Of a stretch of 64,000 nucleotides of DNA, positions 29,376 through 41,452 are shown in pieces; position 1 is the stretch's first letter; every line of letters begins with the position of its first letter. Below the pieces are notes generated by a model that saw nothing but the letters and a program-made list of their open reading frames with translations, was not told the origin of the DNA and did not search any database. A program made the translations under genes and the position numbers. Source of the stretch: Amycolatopsis albispora (GTDB taxonomy: Bacteria; Actinomycetota; Actinomycetes; Mycobacteriales; Pseudonocardiaceae). The stretch spans positions 4,340,001-4,404,000 of the forward strand of contig NZ_CP015163.1 of NCBI RefSeq assembly GCF_003312875.1, in the 5' to 3' direction.

Positions 29376-30629
29376 ATGCGCGTGTTGATGCTCTCGTGGG
29401 AGTACCCGCCGGTGGTCGTCGGCGGGCTGGCCCGGCACGTCCACGCGCTGGCCAGGCATCTGGTCCGCGACGGGCACGAGGTCGTGGTGCTCTGCCGCCA
29501 CGTGGCCGGCACCGACGCTTCGACGCATCCGCTGACCGATCGGGTGGTCGAGGGGGTGCGGATCATCCGGGTCGCCGAGGACCCGATGCACGTGACCTTC
29601 GAGCGCGACCTGGTGGCCTGGACGCTGGCCATGGGGCACGCGATGGTCCGCGCGGGCAACGAGCTGCTGCGCGGCTGGCAGCCCGAGGTGGTGCACGCGC
29701 ACGACTGGCTGGTCACGCACCCGGCGATCGCGCTGGCCGAGGCCGCGCGGGTGCCGCTGGTCGGCACCATCCACGCCACCGAGGCCGGGCGGCACTCCGG
29801 CTGGCTGTCGCACCCGCTCAACCAGCAGGTGCACTCGGTGGAATGGTGGCTGGCGAACCGGTCCGACGCGCTGATCACCTGCTCGCAGGCGATGCGCGCG
29901 GAGGTCGGGCACCTGTTCGAGGTGTCGCCGGAGGAGATCACCGTGATCCACAACGGCATCGAGGAACGCGGCTGGCAGGTGCCCGCCGCCGAGGTCGAGC
30001 ACGCGCGGCGGACCTACAGCCCCGAGGGCGCTCCCCTGCTGCTCTACTTCGGCCGTCTCGAGTGGGAGAAGGGCGTGCAGGACCTGCTCGCCGCGCTGCC
30101 GCGCATCCGGCGCGACCATCCGGGCACGCGGCTGGTGGTGGCCGGCAAGGGGCGGCACCTGGACGAGCTGGTCGAGCAGGCGAGGAAGCTGCGCATCCGG
30201 CGGGCGGTGGAGTTCGTCGGGCACCTGTCCGACCGCGACCTGCGCGCGGTGCTGGCCGCGGCGGACGCGGTGGTGCTGCCGAGCCGGTACGAGCCGTTCG
30301 GGATCGTCGCGCTGGAGGCCGCGGCCGCGAAGGCGCCGCTGGTGGCGTCGACCGCGGGCGGGCTCGGCGAGGTGGTCATCGACGGGGTGACCGGGCTGGC
30401 GTTCGCGCCGGGTGACGTGGCCGCGCTCGGTGCCGCGGTGAACACCGTGCTGGCGGACGACCGGGCCGCGCGACGCCGCGCCGCCGCCGCGCAGGCCCGG
30501 CTGGCCGCGGACTTCGACTGGTGCCGGATCGCCGAAGACACCGCGGCCGTCTACCGCCGGGCGAAGATCTCCGAGCCCGAGGTACTGGGCCGCCCGAAAA
30601 TCGCCACCGGCAACGCCTTCCCCGGCTGA
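29376..30629 (+). CDS. GT4 glycosyltransferase, alpha-1,4-glucan type (Rv3032-like)
   Basis: A 417-residue GT-B fold retaining glycosyltransferase. N-terminal MRVLMLSWEYPPVVVGGLA resembles glycogen synthase-type (GT4/GT5) openings; VHAHDWLVTHPAI is the DW motif region; C-terminal SRYEPFGIVALEAAAAK is the EX7E nucleotide-sugar motif. The homologue Rv3032 elongates methylglucose lipopolysaccharide and some glycogen, so transfer of glucose from UDP- or ADP-glucose is likely. A TAACCT -10 (29363-29368) 7 nt before the ATG predicts a leaderless mRNA. It is separated from its likely partners by the inserted DevR block. Confidence 0.85.
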   Translation: MRVLMLSWEYPPVVVGGLARHVHALARHLVRDGHEVVVLCRHVAGTDASTHPLTDRVVEGVRIIRVAEDPMHVTFERDLVAWTLAMGHAMVRAGNELLRGWQPEVVHAHDWLVTHPAIALAEAARVPLVGTIHATEAGRHSGWLSHPLNQQVHSVEWWLANRSDALITCSQAMRAEVGHLFEVSPEEITVIHNGIEERGWQVPAAEVEHARRTYSPEGAPLLLYFGRLEWEKGVQDLLAALPRIRRDHPGTRLVVAGKGRHLDELVEQARKLRIRRAVEFVGHLSDRDLRAVLAAADAVVLPSRYEPFGIVALEAAAAKAPLVASTAGGLGEVVIDGVTGLAFAPGDVAALGAAVNTVLADDRAARRRAAAAQARLAADFDWCRIAEDTAAVYRRAKISEPEVLGRPKIATGNAFPG

Positions 30630-30850
30630 GCCCCAGGGCTGAGCCCCCGGGCTGGGCTCCCGAGCTGGGCCCCAGGGCTGGGCCTCCGGGCTGGGCTCCC
30701 GGGCTGGGCTCGGGGCTGGGCTCCCGGGCCGAGCCTCCGGACCGGGCCGCCGGGCCGCCGGGCCGCCGGGCCGGGCCGAGCCCCCGAGCGGGGGCCTCGG
30801 CCGAGCCTCGGAGCCGGGACCCAGGGCTGGGACCGGAGCTGGGACCCGTC
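30630..30850. repeat. GC-rich degenerate tandem repeat (GGGCTGGGCTCCC type)
   Basis: After the GT4 stop about 220 bp are built from degenerate units of GGGCTGGGCTCCC, then GCCGGGCC and GAGCC variants. It is the left end of a 606-bp convergent gap (30630-31235) that also holds three hairpin repeats (from 30854) and a second degenerate run of GCCCGGTGCCCGC units (about 30940-30997). No coding potential with a plausible start was found. Such arrays are prone to slippage and to assembly error. Confidence 0.75.
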
Positions 30851-30853
30851 GGC

Positions 30854-30908
30854 GGACACGAATGTGGCTTTGGGGGCCGATTTCGCCCCGAAAGCCACAT
30901 TCGTGTCC
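30854..30908. repeat. GAATGTGGCTTT hairpin repeat, copy 5 (type B loop)
   Basis: A perfect 18-bp inverted repeat (30854-30871 and 30891-30908) with the GGGGGCC...GCCCC type B loop, near-identical to copy 3. Confidence 0.85.
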
Positions 30909-30997
30909 AGCGCCGGTCGCCGCCCGGGGCCGCCGCCCGGTGGTGCCCGGTGCCCGCCCCCAGCTGCCCGGTGCCCGCTGCCCAGTGCCCGCGGCCA

Positions 30998-31054
30998 GTG
31001 CAATGAATGTGGCTTTCATTGCGCCAGACGCTATGAAAGCCACATTCATTGCAC
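30998..31054. repeat. GAATGTGGCTTT hairpin repeat, copy 6 (variant arm)
   Basis: A perfect 22-bp inverted repeat (30998-31019 and 31033-31054). The arms read GTGCAATGAATGTGGCTTT instead of the usual CACGAATGTGGCTTT form, and the loop GCGCCAGACG is also different. Base changes occur in both arms so that pairing is kept. Confidence 0.85.
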
Positions 31055-31103
31055 GGCGCCCGCCGCGGGAGGGGTGGGGGTCGAACGCGGGAGGGGAGGG
31101 TGA

Positions 31104-31158
31104 TGTCACGAAAGCCACATTCGAGACGCCAAACGTCTCGAAAGCCACATTCGTGACA
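31104..31158. repeat. GAATGTGGCTTT hairpin repeat, copy 7 (left arm core inverted)
   Basis: Outer ends TGTCAC and GTGACA are intact, but the core of the left arm is reversed, so CGAAAGCCACATTCG occurs twice as a direct repeat (31109-31123 and 31139-31153) around the normal inner hairpin AGACGCCAAACGTCT. Only the outer and inner stems can pair. Confidence 0.8.
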
Positions 31159-31235
31159 CCAGACACCAGGGACACCAGGGGTTGAGCGCCCCCGTGGTCG
31201 CGGCTCCAGTCACGCGACCACGAGGGCTGGTTCAC

Positions 31236-33954
<2,719 letters not shown>

Positions 33955-34004
33955 CTGGTTCCTCCGGGAACGGGCTTCTCGCGGGAGAAAGAAGAAAGGG
34001 GAAG

Positions 34005-34067
34005 GGAGGCCACCGGGCCGCCCCAGTCGTGCGGGCGACTACCAAGGGGGCGGCACCGGCGGCCTCC
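34005..34067. terminator. hairpin between aceA and aceB
   Basis: Arms 34005-34024 and 34047-34067 pair over about 20 bp with one mismatch and one bulge, and a nested AGTCG...CGACT stem fills the loop (34025-34040). It could attenuate transcription from aceA into aceB or stabilise the aceA mRNA. Confidence 0.55.
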
Positions 34068-34089
34068 GGGGATCAGCAACCTCGATGGC

Positions 34090-35376
<1,287 letters not shown>

Positions 35377-35386
35377 CTTTCCCACC

Positions 35387-35522
35387 TTTGCGAACTTTGC
35401 GATTCCTCGCTTCCTGTCCTGACCATGGCATGTGCTGGGGAAACGCGGCCAGAGCTCCAATTTGCCAAATTTTGCAAATTTTTCGTAGCATGCAGGCGAA
35501 GGTTGCGAACACCTTGTTCGCA
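35387..35522. promoter_or_regulatory. candidate RamB binding sites in the aceA-ramB divergent region
   Basis: Several copies of the TTTGC(A/G)AA motif recognised by RamB-type regulators: CTTTGCGAACTTTGCGA (35386-35402), AAATTTTGCAAATTTTT (35467-35483) and TGCGAA-N7-TTCGCA (35504-35522). The AT-rich block 35459-35484 is unusual in this genome. The 212-bp region holds no gene. Confidence 0.6.
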
Positions 35523-35588
35523 GAGCGACCGGCTTGATCGTTCACGGGATCGTTCAGGCCGGGAAACCTTCCGGAAAGGACCGGTTCA

Positions 35589-37013
35589 GTGGACAAAACC
35601 TTCGCCGGCGCGAAGCTGCGGCACCTGCGTGAGACCCGCTCGATGAGCCAGGCCGACCTCGCCAGGCTGCTGGAGATCTCGCCCAGCTACCTCAACCAGA
35701 TCGAGCACAACGCCCGCCCGCTGACCGTTCCGGTGCTCTTCCGCATCACCCAGGCGTTCGGCGTGGACGCCGAGTTCTTCGCCAACAACGACACCGCGCG
35801 CCTGGTCGCCGACGTGCGCGAAGCCCTGCTCGACGAGTCGCTCGGCGTGCAGGCCACCAACGGCGAGATCAACGAGCTGGCGACGAACCTGCCGTCCATC
35901 GCGCAGGCGCTGGTCCGGCTGCACCGGCGGTACCGGGACGCGGTGGAGAACACCGCCGCGCTGGTCGCCGAGGACGGCAGCGGCATGCACGGCAGCGCGG
36001 CCGGGCCGCTGCCGCACGAGGAGGTCCGCGACTTCTTCTACGAACGGGAGAACTACGTCGCCGAACTGGACGAACGCGCCGAGCGGATGGCCGCCGAGCT
36101 GCCGCTGCGCCGGGGCGAGGTGCTTTCCGCGCTGCGTGACCGGCTGACCGAGCGCTACGGCGTGCACGTGACCAGCGAGGGCATCGACGAGACGGTTGGT
36201 GAGCAGCACCGGTACGAGCCGCAGGCGCGGGTGCTGCGGATGGCGCCGAGCCTGCGGGTCGGGCAGCAGGCGTTCCGGATGGCTTCGCAGATCGCCTTGC
36301 TGGAGTACGACGACCTGATCGCCGAGCTGGCCGATTCGTGGGCGTTCTCCGGCCCGGCCGCGCGCTCGCTGGCCAGGGTCGGCCTGGCGAACTACTTCGC
36401 CGGCGCGCTGATCCTGCCGTACGAGCAGTTCCACCGGCGGGCCGAGGAGTACCGGTACGACATCGAGCGGTTGTGCGACCACTTCGGCGTGGGCTTCGAG
36501 ACCGCGTGCCACCGGCTGTCCACCCTGCAACGGCCGAAGATGCGCGGGGTGCCGTTCTCGTTCGTGCGGGTGGACCGCGCCGGGAACATGTCGAAGCGGC
36601 AGTCGGCGGCGGGCTTCCACTTCTCACGGGTCGGCGGGGCGTGTCCGCTGTGGAACATCTACGAGGCGTTCACGTCGCCGGGCAAGATCCTCACGCAGAT
36701 CGCGTCGCTGCCGGACGGCAAGAGCTACTTCTGGATCGCGCGGACCATCTCGCGGAACATCGGGGGCTACGGCTCGCCGGGCAAGATGTTCACCGTCGGC
36801 CTCGGCTGCGAACTCCGCCACGCGCGCCGGCTGGTCTACTCGACCGGCCTCGACCTGGACGACCGGGCCGCCGCCACGCCGATCGGCATGGGCTGCAAGG
36901 TGTGCGAACGCCCGGCGTGCCCGCAACGCGCGTTCCCGACGATCGGGAAGCAGCTGACCGTGGACGAGAACACCAGCACCTTCGTCCCCTACCCCGCGGT
37001 GCCGAAGTCGTAG
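35589..37013 (+). CDS. ramB: RamB-like regulator of acetate/glyoxylate metabolism
   Basis: A 474-residue regulator of the short-chain fatty acid (RamB) family: N-terminal XRE HTH (residues 8-62; SQADLARLLEISPSYLNQIE), IrrE-like peptidase-fold domain (about 170-320; ALLEYDDLIAE... FAGALILPYEQFH) and C-terminal DUF2083 with a cysteine set (GLGCELRHA, CKVCERPACPQRAFP). In Corynebacterium RamB represses aceA/aceB and in M. tuberculosis RamB acts on icl1. Divergence from aceA strongly supports that role here. GTG start at 35589 with GGAAAGGACC upstream. Confidence 0.9.
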   Translation: MDKTFAGAKLRHLRETRSMSQADLARLLEISPSYLNQIEHNARPLTVPVLFRITQAFGVDAEFFANNDTARLVADVREALLDESLGVQATNGEINELATNLPSIAQALVRLHRRYRDAVENTAALVAEDGSGMHGSAAGPLPHEEVRDFFYERENYVAELDERAERMAAELPLRRGEVLSALRDRLTERYGVHVTSEGIDETVGEQHRYEPQARVLRMAPSLRVGQQAFRMASQIALLEYDDLIAELADSWAFSGPAARSLARVGLANYFAGALILPYEQFHRRAEEYRYDIERLCDHFGVGFETACHRLSTLQRPKMRGVPFSFVRVDRAGNMSKRQSAAGFHFSRVGGACPLWNIYEAFTSPGKILTQIASLPDGKSYFWIARTISRNIGGYGSPGKMFTVGLGCELRHARRLVYSTGLDLDDRAAATPIGMGCKVCERPACPQRAFPTIGKQLTVDENTSTFVPYPAVPKS

Positions 37014-37057
37014 GGCGCCTCGACCGGGGCGGCCCGGCCGGGAGTAGGTTCCCGGGC

Positions 37058-38320
37058 ATGCACGGCGTACGCACGGCGGAGGTAAGCGCGGAGCTGGTCG
37101 ACCAGGCCGCGGAACGGCTGGCCGGGGTGGTCACCAGGACCCCGCTCGAACCCAGTTCCCGGCTCTCGGCGCAGATGAACGCCCGCGTGTGGCTCAAGCG
37201 CGAGGACCTCCAGACGGTCCGCTCCTACAAGGTCCGCGGCGCCTACAACTTCATCGTGCAGCTCGACGAGGAGGTCCGCGCCCGCGGCGTGGTCTGCGCC
37301 AGCGCGGGCAACCACGCGCAGGGCGTCGCCTACGCCTGCCGTCGCCTCGGGGCGAAGGGCCGCGTTTTTGTACCCCGCACCACGCCGCGGCAGAAGCGCG
37401 AGCGGATCGCCACGCTCGGCGGTGCGCACGTCGAGGTGATCGTCACCGGCGACAGCTACGAGGACGCCTCCGCCGAGGCCAAGCGCGAGGCCGAGCGCAC
37501 CGGCGCCACCCTGGTGCCCGCCTTCGACGACCCGCGCACGGTTGCCGGGCAGGGCACGGTCGCCCGCGAACTGGTCGCGCAGCTGGGCTTCGCGCCCGAC
37601 GTGCTGGTGGTGCCGGTCGGCGGCGGCGGGCTGCTCGCCGGGATCGTCACCTGGATGCGGGAGCACCACCCGTCGACCCGGATCGTCGGCGTCGAGCCCG
37701 CCGGGGCCGCCTGCGTGGCCGCCGCGATCGAAGCGGGTGAGCCGGTGCGCATCGACGCGGTGGACTCGTTCGTCGACGGCGCCGCGGTCGCCATCGCCGG
37801 TTCGGTCACCTATCCGCTGATCCGCGACAGCGGCGCCGAGCTGACCACCGTCGAAGAGGGCGGGGTGTGCACGGAGATGCTGGAGCTGTACCAGTCCGAC
37901 GGCATCATCGCCGAACCGGCCGGCGCGCTGGCCAGCGCCGCGCTCGGCGCGTCGGTGACGATCCAGCCGGAGGAGACCGTGGTCTGCGTGGTCTCCGGCG
38001 GCAACAACGACGTCAGCCGGTACAGCGAGATCCTCGAGCGCTCGCTGGTCCACAAAGGACTGAAGCACTACTTCCTGGTCGGCTTCCCGCAGGAGCCGGG
38101 CGCGCTGCGGCGCTTCCTCGACGAGGTGCTCGGCCCAGAGGACGACATCACCCTGTTCGAGTACGTCAAGCGCAACAGCCGGGAGACCGGCCCGGCGCTG
38201 ATCGGGATCGAGATCGAGCGCCCGGCCGACCTGCCCGGCCTGCTGGACCGCCTCGACGCCAGCCCGCTCCAGGTGGAACGGGTGGAACCGGGCAGCCCGT
38301 TGTTCCATTTCCTGCTTTAG
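37058..38320 (+). CDS. ilvA: threonine ammonia-lyase (threonine dehydratase)
   Basis: PLP enzyme converting threonine to 2-oxobutanoate, the first committed step of isoleucine synthesis. The 420-residue protein has the PLP lysine in VRSYKVRGAYN (Lys58), the SAGNHAQGVAYA loop, VPVGGGGLLAG phosphate-binding loop, and one C-terminal ACT-like domain (about 325-420), the form that is usually isoleucine-regulated in Actinobacteria. A TAGGTT -10 (37045-37050) 7 nt before the ATG points to a leaderless mRNA. Confidence 0.92.
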   Translation: MHGVRTAEVSAELVDQAAERLAGVVTRTPLEPSSRLSAQMNARVWLKREDLQTVRSYKVRGAYNFIVQLDEEVRARGVVCASAGNHAQGVAYACRRLGAKGRVFVPRTTPRQKRERIATLGGAHVEVIVTGDSYEDASAEAKREAERTGATLVPAFDDPRTVAGQGTVARELVAQLGFAPDVLVVPVGGGGLLAGIVTWMREHHPSTRIVGVEPAGAACVAAAIEAGEPVRIDAVDSFVDGAAVAIAGSVTYPLIRDSGAELTTVEEGGVCTEMLELYQSDGIIAEPAGALASAALGASVTIQPEETVVCVVSGGNNDVSRYSEILERSLVHKGLKHYFLVGFPQEPGALRRFLDEVLGPEDDITLFEYVKRNSRETGPALIGIEIERPADLPGLLDRLDASPLQVERVEPGSPLFHFLL

Positions 38321-38332
38321 ACGCTGCTTGCT

Positions 38333-39598
38333 TCAGAAGTCCAGGCGTGCTTCCGCGGTGGCCGCCCCGGTGCCGATGTTCGGCCCGCGCGGCGGGATCC
38401 GGTCGTACGCGGCCGGGTCCAGGTTGCGCACCTGGCCGCTGGCCACCGAGGACAGCATGCCGTCGAGTCCGATGTAGACGGACTTGGTGAGCATCGCGCG
38501 GTGCTGCTGCCCCAGCGTCTGCGTCTGCCCGCGCACCTCGAACAACACCGTGCCGCTGCCGTTCAGCGCGAACGAGCCGAGCCCGGTGCCGGGCAGGTTG
38601 GTGTCCTGCGGGTACAGCGTCACGTTCCCGAACGCCGGCCGGTTGTTCGCCGCGCCCTGCAGCGCGTTGTACACCGCCACGTTCAGCTGCTTCGAGTACT
38701 TCAGGTCGTACTTCGGCGCGTACTTCTCGTAACCCGGTGTGGTGGCCGGGTCGTCGACGAACTTGCCGGAGATGGACAGCGTGACGAACTCGTCCGGGTC
38801 GTCCGGCATCACGTAGCAGGCGCCCTGGTGGTGCAGGTCGACGTAGGTGTCCACCTTGCCGAACTCGGCGGTCAGCCCGCGGTAGACGTCACGCACGATG
38901 GAGGTCTCCGGCGAGAGGTACCAGCCGGTCTGCGCCGAGGTGCCGGGGAAGTCCTCCTTGCGCGGCACGTAGTTCAGGTCGGGGTGGTAGTCGCGGTTGA
39001 TGTCGAAGCCGGGCCGCTGCGAGTAGTCGTCACCCTGCAGCGTGCCGGTGTAGTAGTTCCACGCCGGCTGGGCGCCGCGCAGCTGCGGGTGACGCGCGGT
39101 GACCTCCTGCCAGGTCATGTCGTTGCCGCGGCGGTCGAGTTCGGCGCCGTCCGGGTTCATCTTCGGAATGGCGACGATGGTCAGCTCGCTGCGCCAGCGC
39201 TTCGCCTTGGCCGAGTCGCTGGTGCCGACGAAGTCCAGCAGGTCGAGAACGGCGTCGGTGCCGGTTTTCTCGTTGCCGTGGATCTCGCTGGTCACCAGCA
39301 CGGCCTTCGGCCCGGTGCCGACGCGCGCGGAGTAGATCTCGCGGCCGCGGTTGCTCCGGCCGAGCTGGTCGACCTGGACCTTGCCGCCGCTGACGCGCTC
39401 GATCCGGTCCAGCTCGATGCCCAGCTCGCGGTGGTCGGTGAACTGGTTGATCGGCAGGTCGCGCGGGGTTTCGCTGCAGGCCGCGGCGGCGGTGGAGATG
39501 CCGTCGTCGGGTGCGGCGACCGCGGGCGCGGTGGTGCCGAGCAGGGCGATTCCGGACAGGGTGGCCAGGGCAAGTGCCGAACGTCTGCGTAGTTGCAC
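38333..39598 (-). CDS. secreted M14 family zinc carboxypeptidase
   Basis: A 421-residue carboxypeptidase A-like (M14) protein. Signal peptide (residues 1-32; [20 protein letters not shown], then AAP). Zinc and catalytic motifs: SEIHGNEKTG (HxxE), NINRD-type arginine segment as FDINRDYHPD, third zinc His in DTYVDLHHQG and catalytic Glu in LFEVRG. It trims C-terminal residues or cell-wall peptides outside the cell. GTG at 39598 fixed by GGAGGAGC upstream. Convergent with ilvA, 12 bp apart. Confidence 0.88.
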   Translation of the reverse strand: MQLRRRSALALATLSGIALLGTTAPAVAAPDDGISTAAAACSETPRDLPINQFTDHRELGIELDRIERVSGGKVQVDQLGRSNRGREIYSARVGTGPKAVLVTSEIHGNEKTGTDAVLDLLDFVGTSDSAKAKRWRSELTIVAIPKMNPDGAELDRRGNDMTWQEVTARHPQLRGAQPAWNYYTGTLQGDDYSQRPGFDINRDYHPDLNYVPRKEDFPGTSAQTGWYLSPETSIVRDVYRGLTAEFGKVDTYVDLHHQGACYVMPDDPDEFVTLSISGKFVDDPATTPGYEKYAPKYDLKYSKQLNVAVYNALQGAANNRPAFGNVTLYPQDTNLPGTGLGSFALNGSGTVLFEVRGQTQTLGQQHRAMLTKSVYIGLDGMLSSVASGQVRNLDPAAYDRIPPRGPNIGTGAATAEARLDF

Positions 39599-39646
39599 GA
39601 GCTGCTCCTCCACTTCGAAGTGCGCTCATGCTAGTTAGTTACGGCA

Positions 39647-39668
39647 ACGAACGGTATCCTCCGTTCGT
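39647..39668. terminator. short hairpin after hexapeptide acyltransferase gene
   Basis: ACGAACGG-TATCCT-CCGTTCGT, an 8-bp perfect stem downstream of the stop at 39683, between it and the M14 gene promoter. Could be a terminator or part of the M14 promoter region. Confidence 0.45.
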
Positions 39669-39682
39669 CCGGTTCGCCGCCC

Positions 39683-40447
39683 TCAGTTCGAGGTCAGGTC
39701 GCGCAGCGTCTTCTCCAGCGCCTTGTCCGCCTTGCGAGCCATGTCGCGAACCGCCTCGCGGCGCTCGGCGTCGGCTTCGTAGTCGGCCCGCCGGTCGCGC
39801 ACCACGCGCGCGGGCGAACCGACCGCGATCGCATAGTCCGGGATGTCCCCGCGGACCACCGCGTGCGCGCCGAGCACGCAGCCCCGGCCGACGCGGGTGC
39901 CCTTGAGCACCGAGACCTTGGTGCCGATCCAGGTGTCCGGCCCGATCCGCACCGGCGACTTCACGATGCCCTGGTCCTTGATCGGCAGCGTGATGTCGGT
40001 GGTGACGTGGTCGAAGTCGCAGATGTAGACCCAGTCGGCGACCAGGGTGGCCGCGCCCAGCTCGATGTCGAGATAACCGTTGACCACGTTCTGCCTGCCG
40101 AACACGGCCTTGTCGCCGATGCGCAGCGAGCCCTCGTGGCAGCGGATCGCGTTGCCGTCGCCGATGTGCACCCAGCGGCCGATCTCCAGCCGCCCGTACC
40201 CGGGACGGCAGTGGATCTCCACGTCCTTGCCGAGGAACACCATGCCCCGCAGGATGATGTGCGGGTTGAGCAGGCGGAACTTCAGCAGCCGCCAGTAGCG
40301 GACCAGGTACCACGGGGTGTAGGCGCGGTTGCGCAGCACCCAGCGCAGCGAGTCGGCGGTGAGGAACCTGGCCTGCCGCGGGTCGCGCCGCGCGCGCCGC
40401 CACGCCTTCGCCCTGGCCGCCACCGGGGAACCCCACATGGATGTCAT
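39683..40447 (-). CDS. hexapeptide-repeat (left-handed beta-helix) acyltransferase
   Basis: A 254-residue LbH O-acetyltransferase-like protein. The [LIV]-G-x4 hexapeptide repeats run through residues about 80-210 (EIGRWVHIGDGNAIR, RIGPDTWIGTKVSVLKG, VLGAHAVVRGDI), ending in VGSPARVV, the usual coenzyme-A acyl site of this fold. N-terminal region is helical and basic. Substrate unknown, probably a sugar or cell-wall glycan. ATG at 40447, a second ATG follows at 40438. A long open frame beyond 40447 is antisense to the nucleoside hydrolase gene. Confidence 0.82.
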   Translation of the reverse strand: MTSMWGSPVAARAKAWRRARRDPRQARFLTADSLRWVLRNRAYTPWYLVRYWRLLKFRLLNPHIILRGMVFLGKDVEIHCRPGYGRLEIGRWVHIGDGNAIRCHEGSLRIGDKAVFGRQNVVNGYLDIELGAATLVADWVYICDFDHVTTDITLPIKDQGIVKSPVRIGPDTWIGTKVSVLKGTRVGRGCVLGAHAVVRGDIPDYAIAVGSPARVVRDRRADYEADAERREAVRDMARKADKALEKTLRDLTSN

Positions 40448-40498
40448 GGGGCTGACCGTAACCTGTAGGCCTCGGCGCGGGACACCAAGGAGTGGCGA

Positions 40499-41452
40499 GT
40501 GGGCACCAAACTGATCATCGACACCGATCCCGGGGTCGACGACGCGTTCGCGCTGGCACTGGCCGCGCGCAGCCGCGACGTCGAGCTGATCGGCGTGACC
40601 ACGGTGTTCGGCAACGTGCCGCTCGAATCGACCACGGAGAACGCCCGCCGCCTGCTGAACCTGTTCGGCCGCGCCGACGTGCCGGTCGCCGCCGGTGCCG
40701 AACGGCCGCTGGTGCACGCGCGGACCCGGGCCTCCTCGGTGCACGGCGCGGACGGGCTGTCCGGCCGGTCGGCCTCGCTGGCCGCCGCCGAGCGCGACCT
40801 GGAGACCGCCGACGCGGTGAGCATGCTGGTCTCGCTGCTGGAACGCGAGGACGAGCCGGTGACCATCGCGCCGATCGGCCCGCTCACCAACATCGCCCTG
40901 CTGCTGGCCGCGCACCCGCGCGTGCGCGACCGGATCGAGCGGCTGGTGATCATGGGCGGCGCGATCGGGCGCGGCAACATGACCGCGGCCGCCGAGTTCA
41001 ACGTGTGGGCCGATCCCGAGGCCGCGCGCCGGGTGCTGGTCGAGGAACGCGTGCCGGTGACGCTGGTGCCGATGGACCTGACGCGGCGCTGCGCGGTGTC
41101 CACCGACTGGCTGGCCGAGCTGGCGGACGGTGATCCCGTCGGCGAGGTGCTGGTCTCGCTCACCGCCGACTACCTCGACCACTACCGCAAGGAACTCGGG
41201 TACGACGGCATCGTGCTGCACGACGCGGTCGCGGTGGCCGAGGCGATCCGGCCCGGCCTGCTCAAGACCGAGCGGTTCCCGGTGGACGTGGACTGCGGGT
41301 TCGGCCCGTACCGCGGCGCGACCCTGCTGGACCAGCGTCGCTGGGCCCACCGGGAAGCCAACGGCGAGCCGGAGCGGCCGTCGATCGAAGTGGCCGTCGA
41401 CACCGATCTCGACGGCCTGCGCCAGTTCGTGCTCGACGGGATCAGGGGGTAA
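40499..41452 (+). CDS. inosine-uridine preferring nucleoside hydrolase
   Basis: A 317-residue nucleoside hydrolase, releasing a base from ribonucleosides. Ca2+ site in DTDPGVDDAFAL (residues 8-19), further Asp/Asn in FNVWADPEAARRV and a C-terminal Asp/His region (VLHDAVAVAEAI). GTG start at 40499 has AAGGAG upstream. The 3-prime end abuts the NlpC/P60 gene. Confidence 0.93.
   Translation: MGTKLIIDTDPGVDDAFALALAARSRDVELIGVTTVFGNVPLESTTENARRLLNLFGRADVPVAAGAERPLVHARTRASSVHGADGLSGRSASLAAAERDLETADAVSMLVSLLEREDEPVTIAPIGPLTNIALLLAAHPRVRDRIERLVIMGGAIGRGNMTAAAEFNVWADPEAARRVLVEERVPVTLVPMDLTRRCAVSTDWLAELADGDPVGEVLVSLTADYLDHYRKELGYDGIVLHDAVAVAEAIRPGLLKTERFPVDVDCGFGPYRGATLLDQRRWAHREANGEPERPSIEVAVDTDLDGLRQFVLDGIRG

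Noticed and set aside
20589..31235. A natural-product gene cluster in this region
   Set aside because: No polyketide, peptide, terpene or lanthipeptide synthase is present. The O-methyltransferase and glycosidases alone do not make a cluster.
35537..35555. Direct repeat GATCGTTCA before ramB as an iteron or origin
   Set aside because: Only two 9-bp copies; there are no replication genes in the window and it sits in a promoter region.
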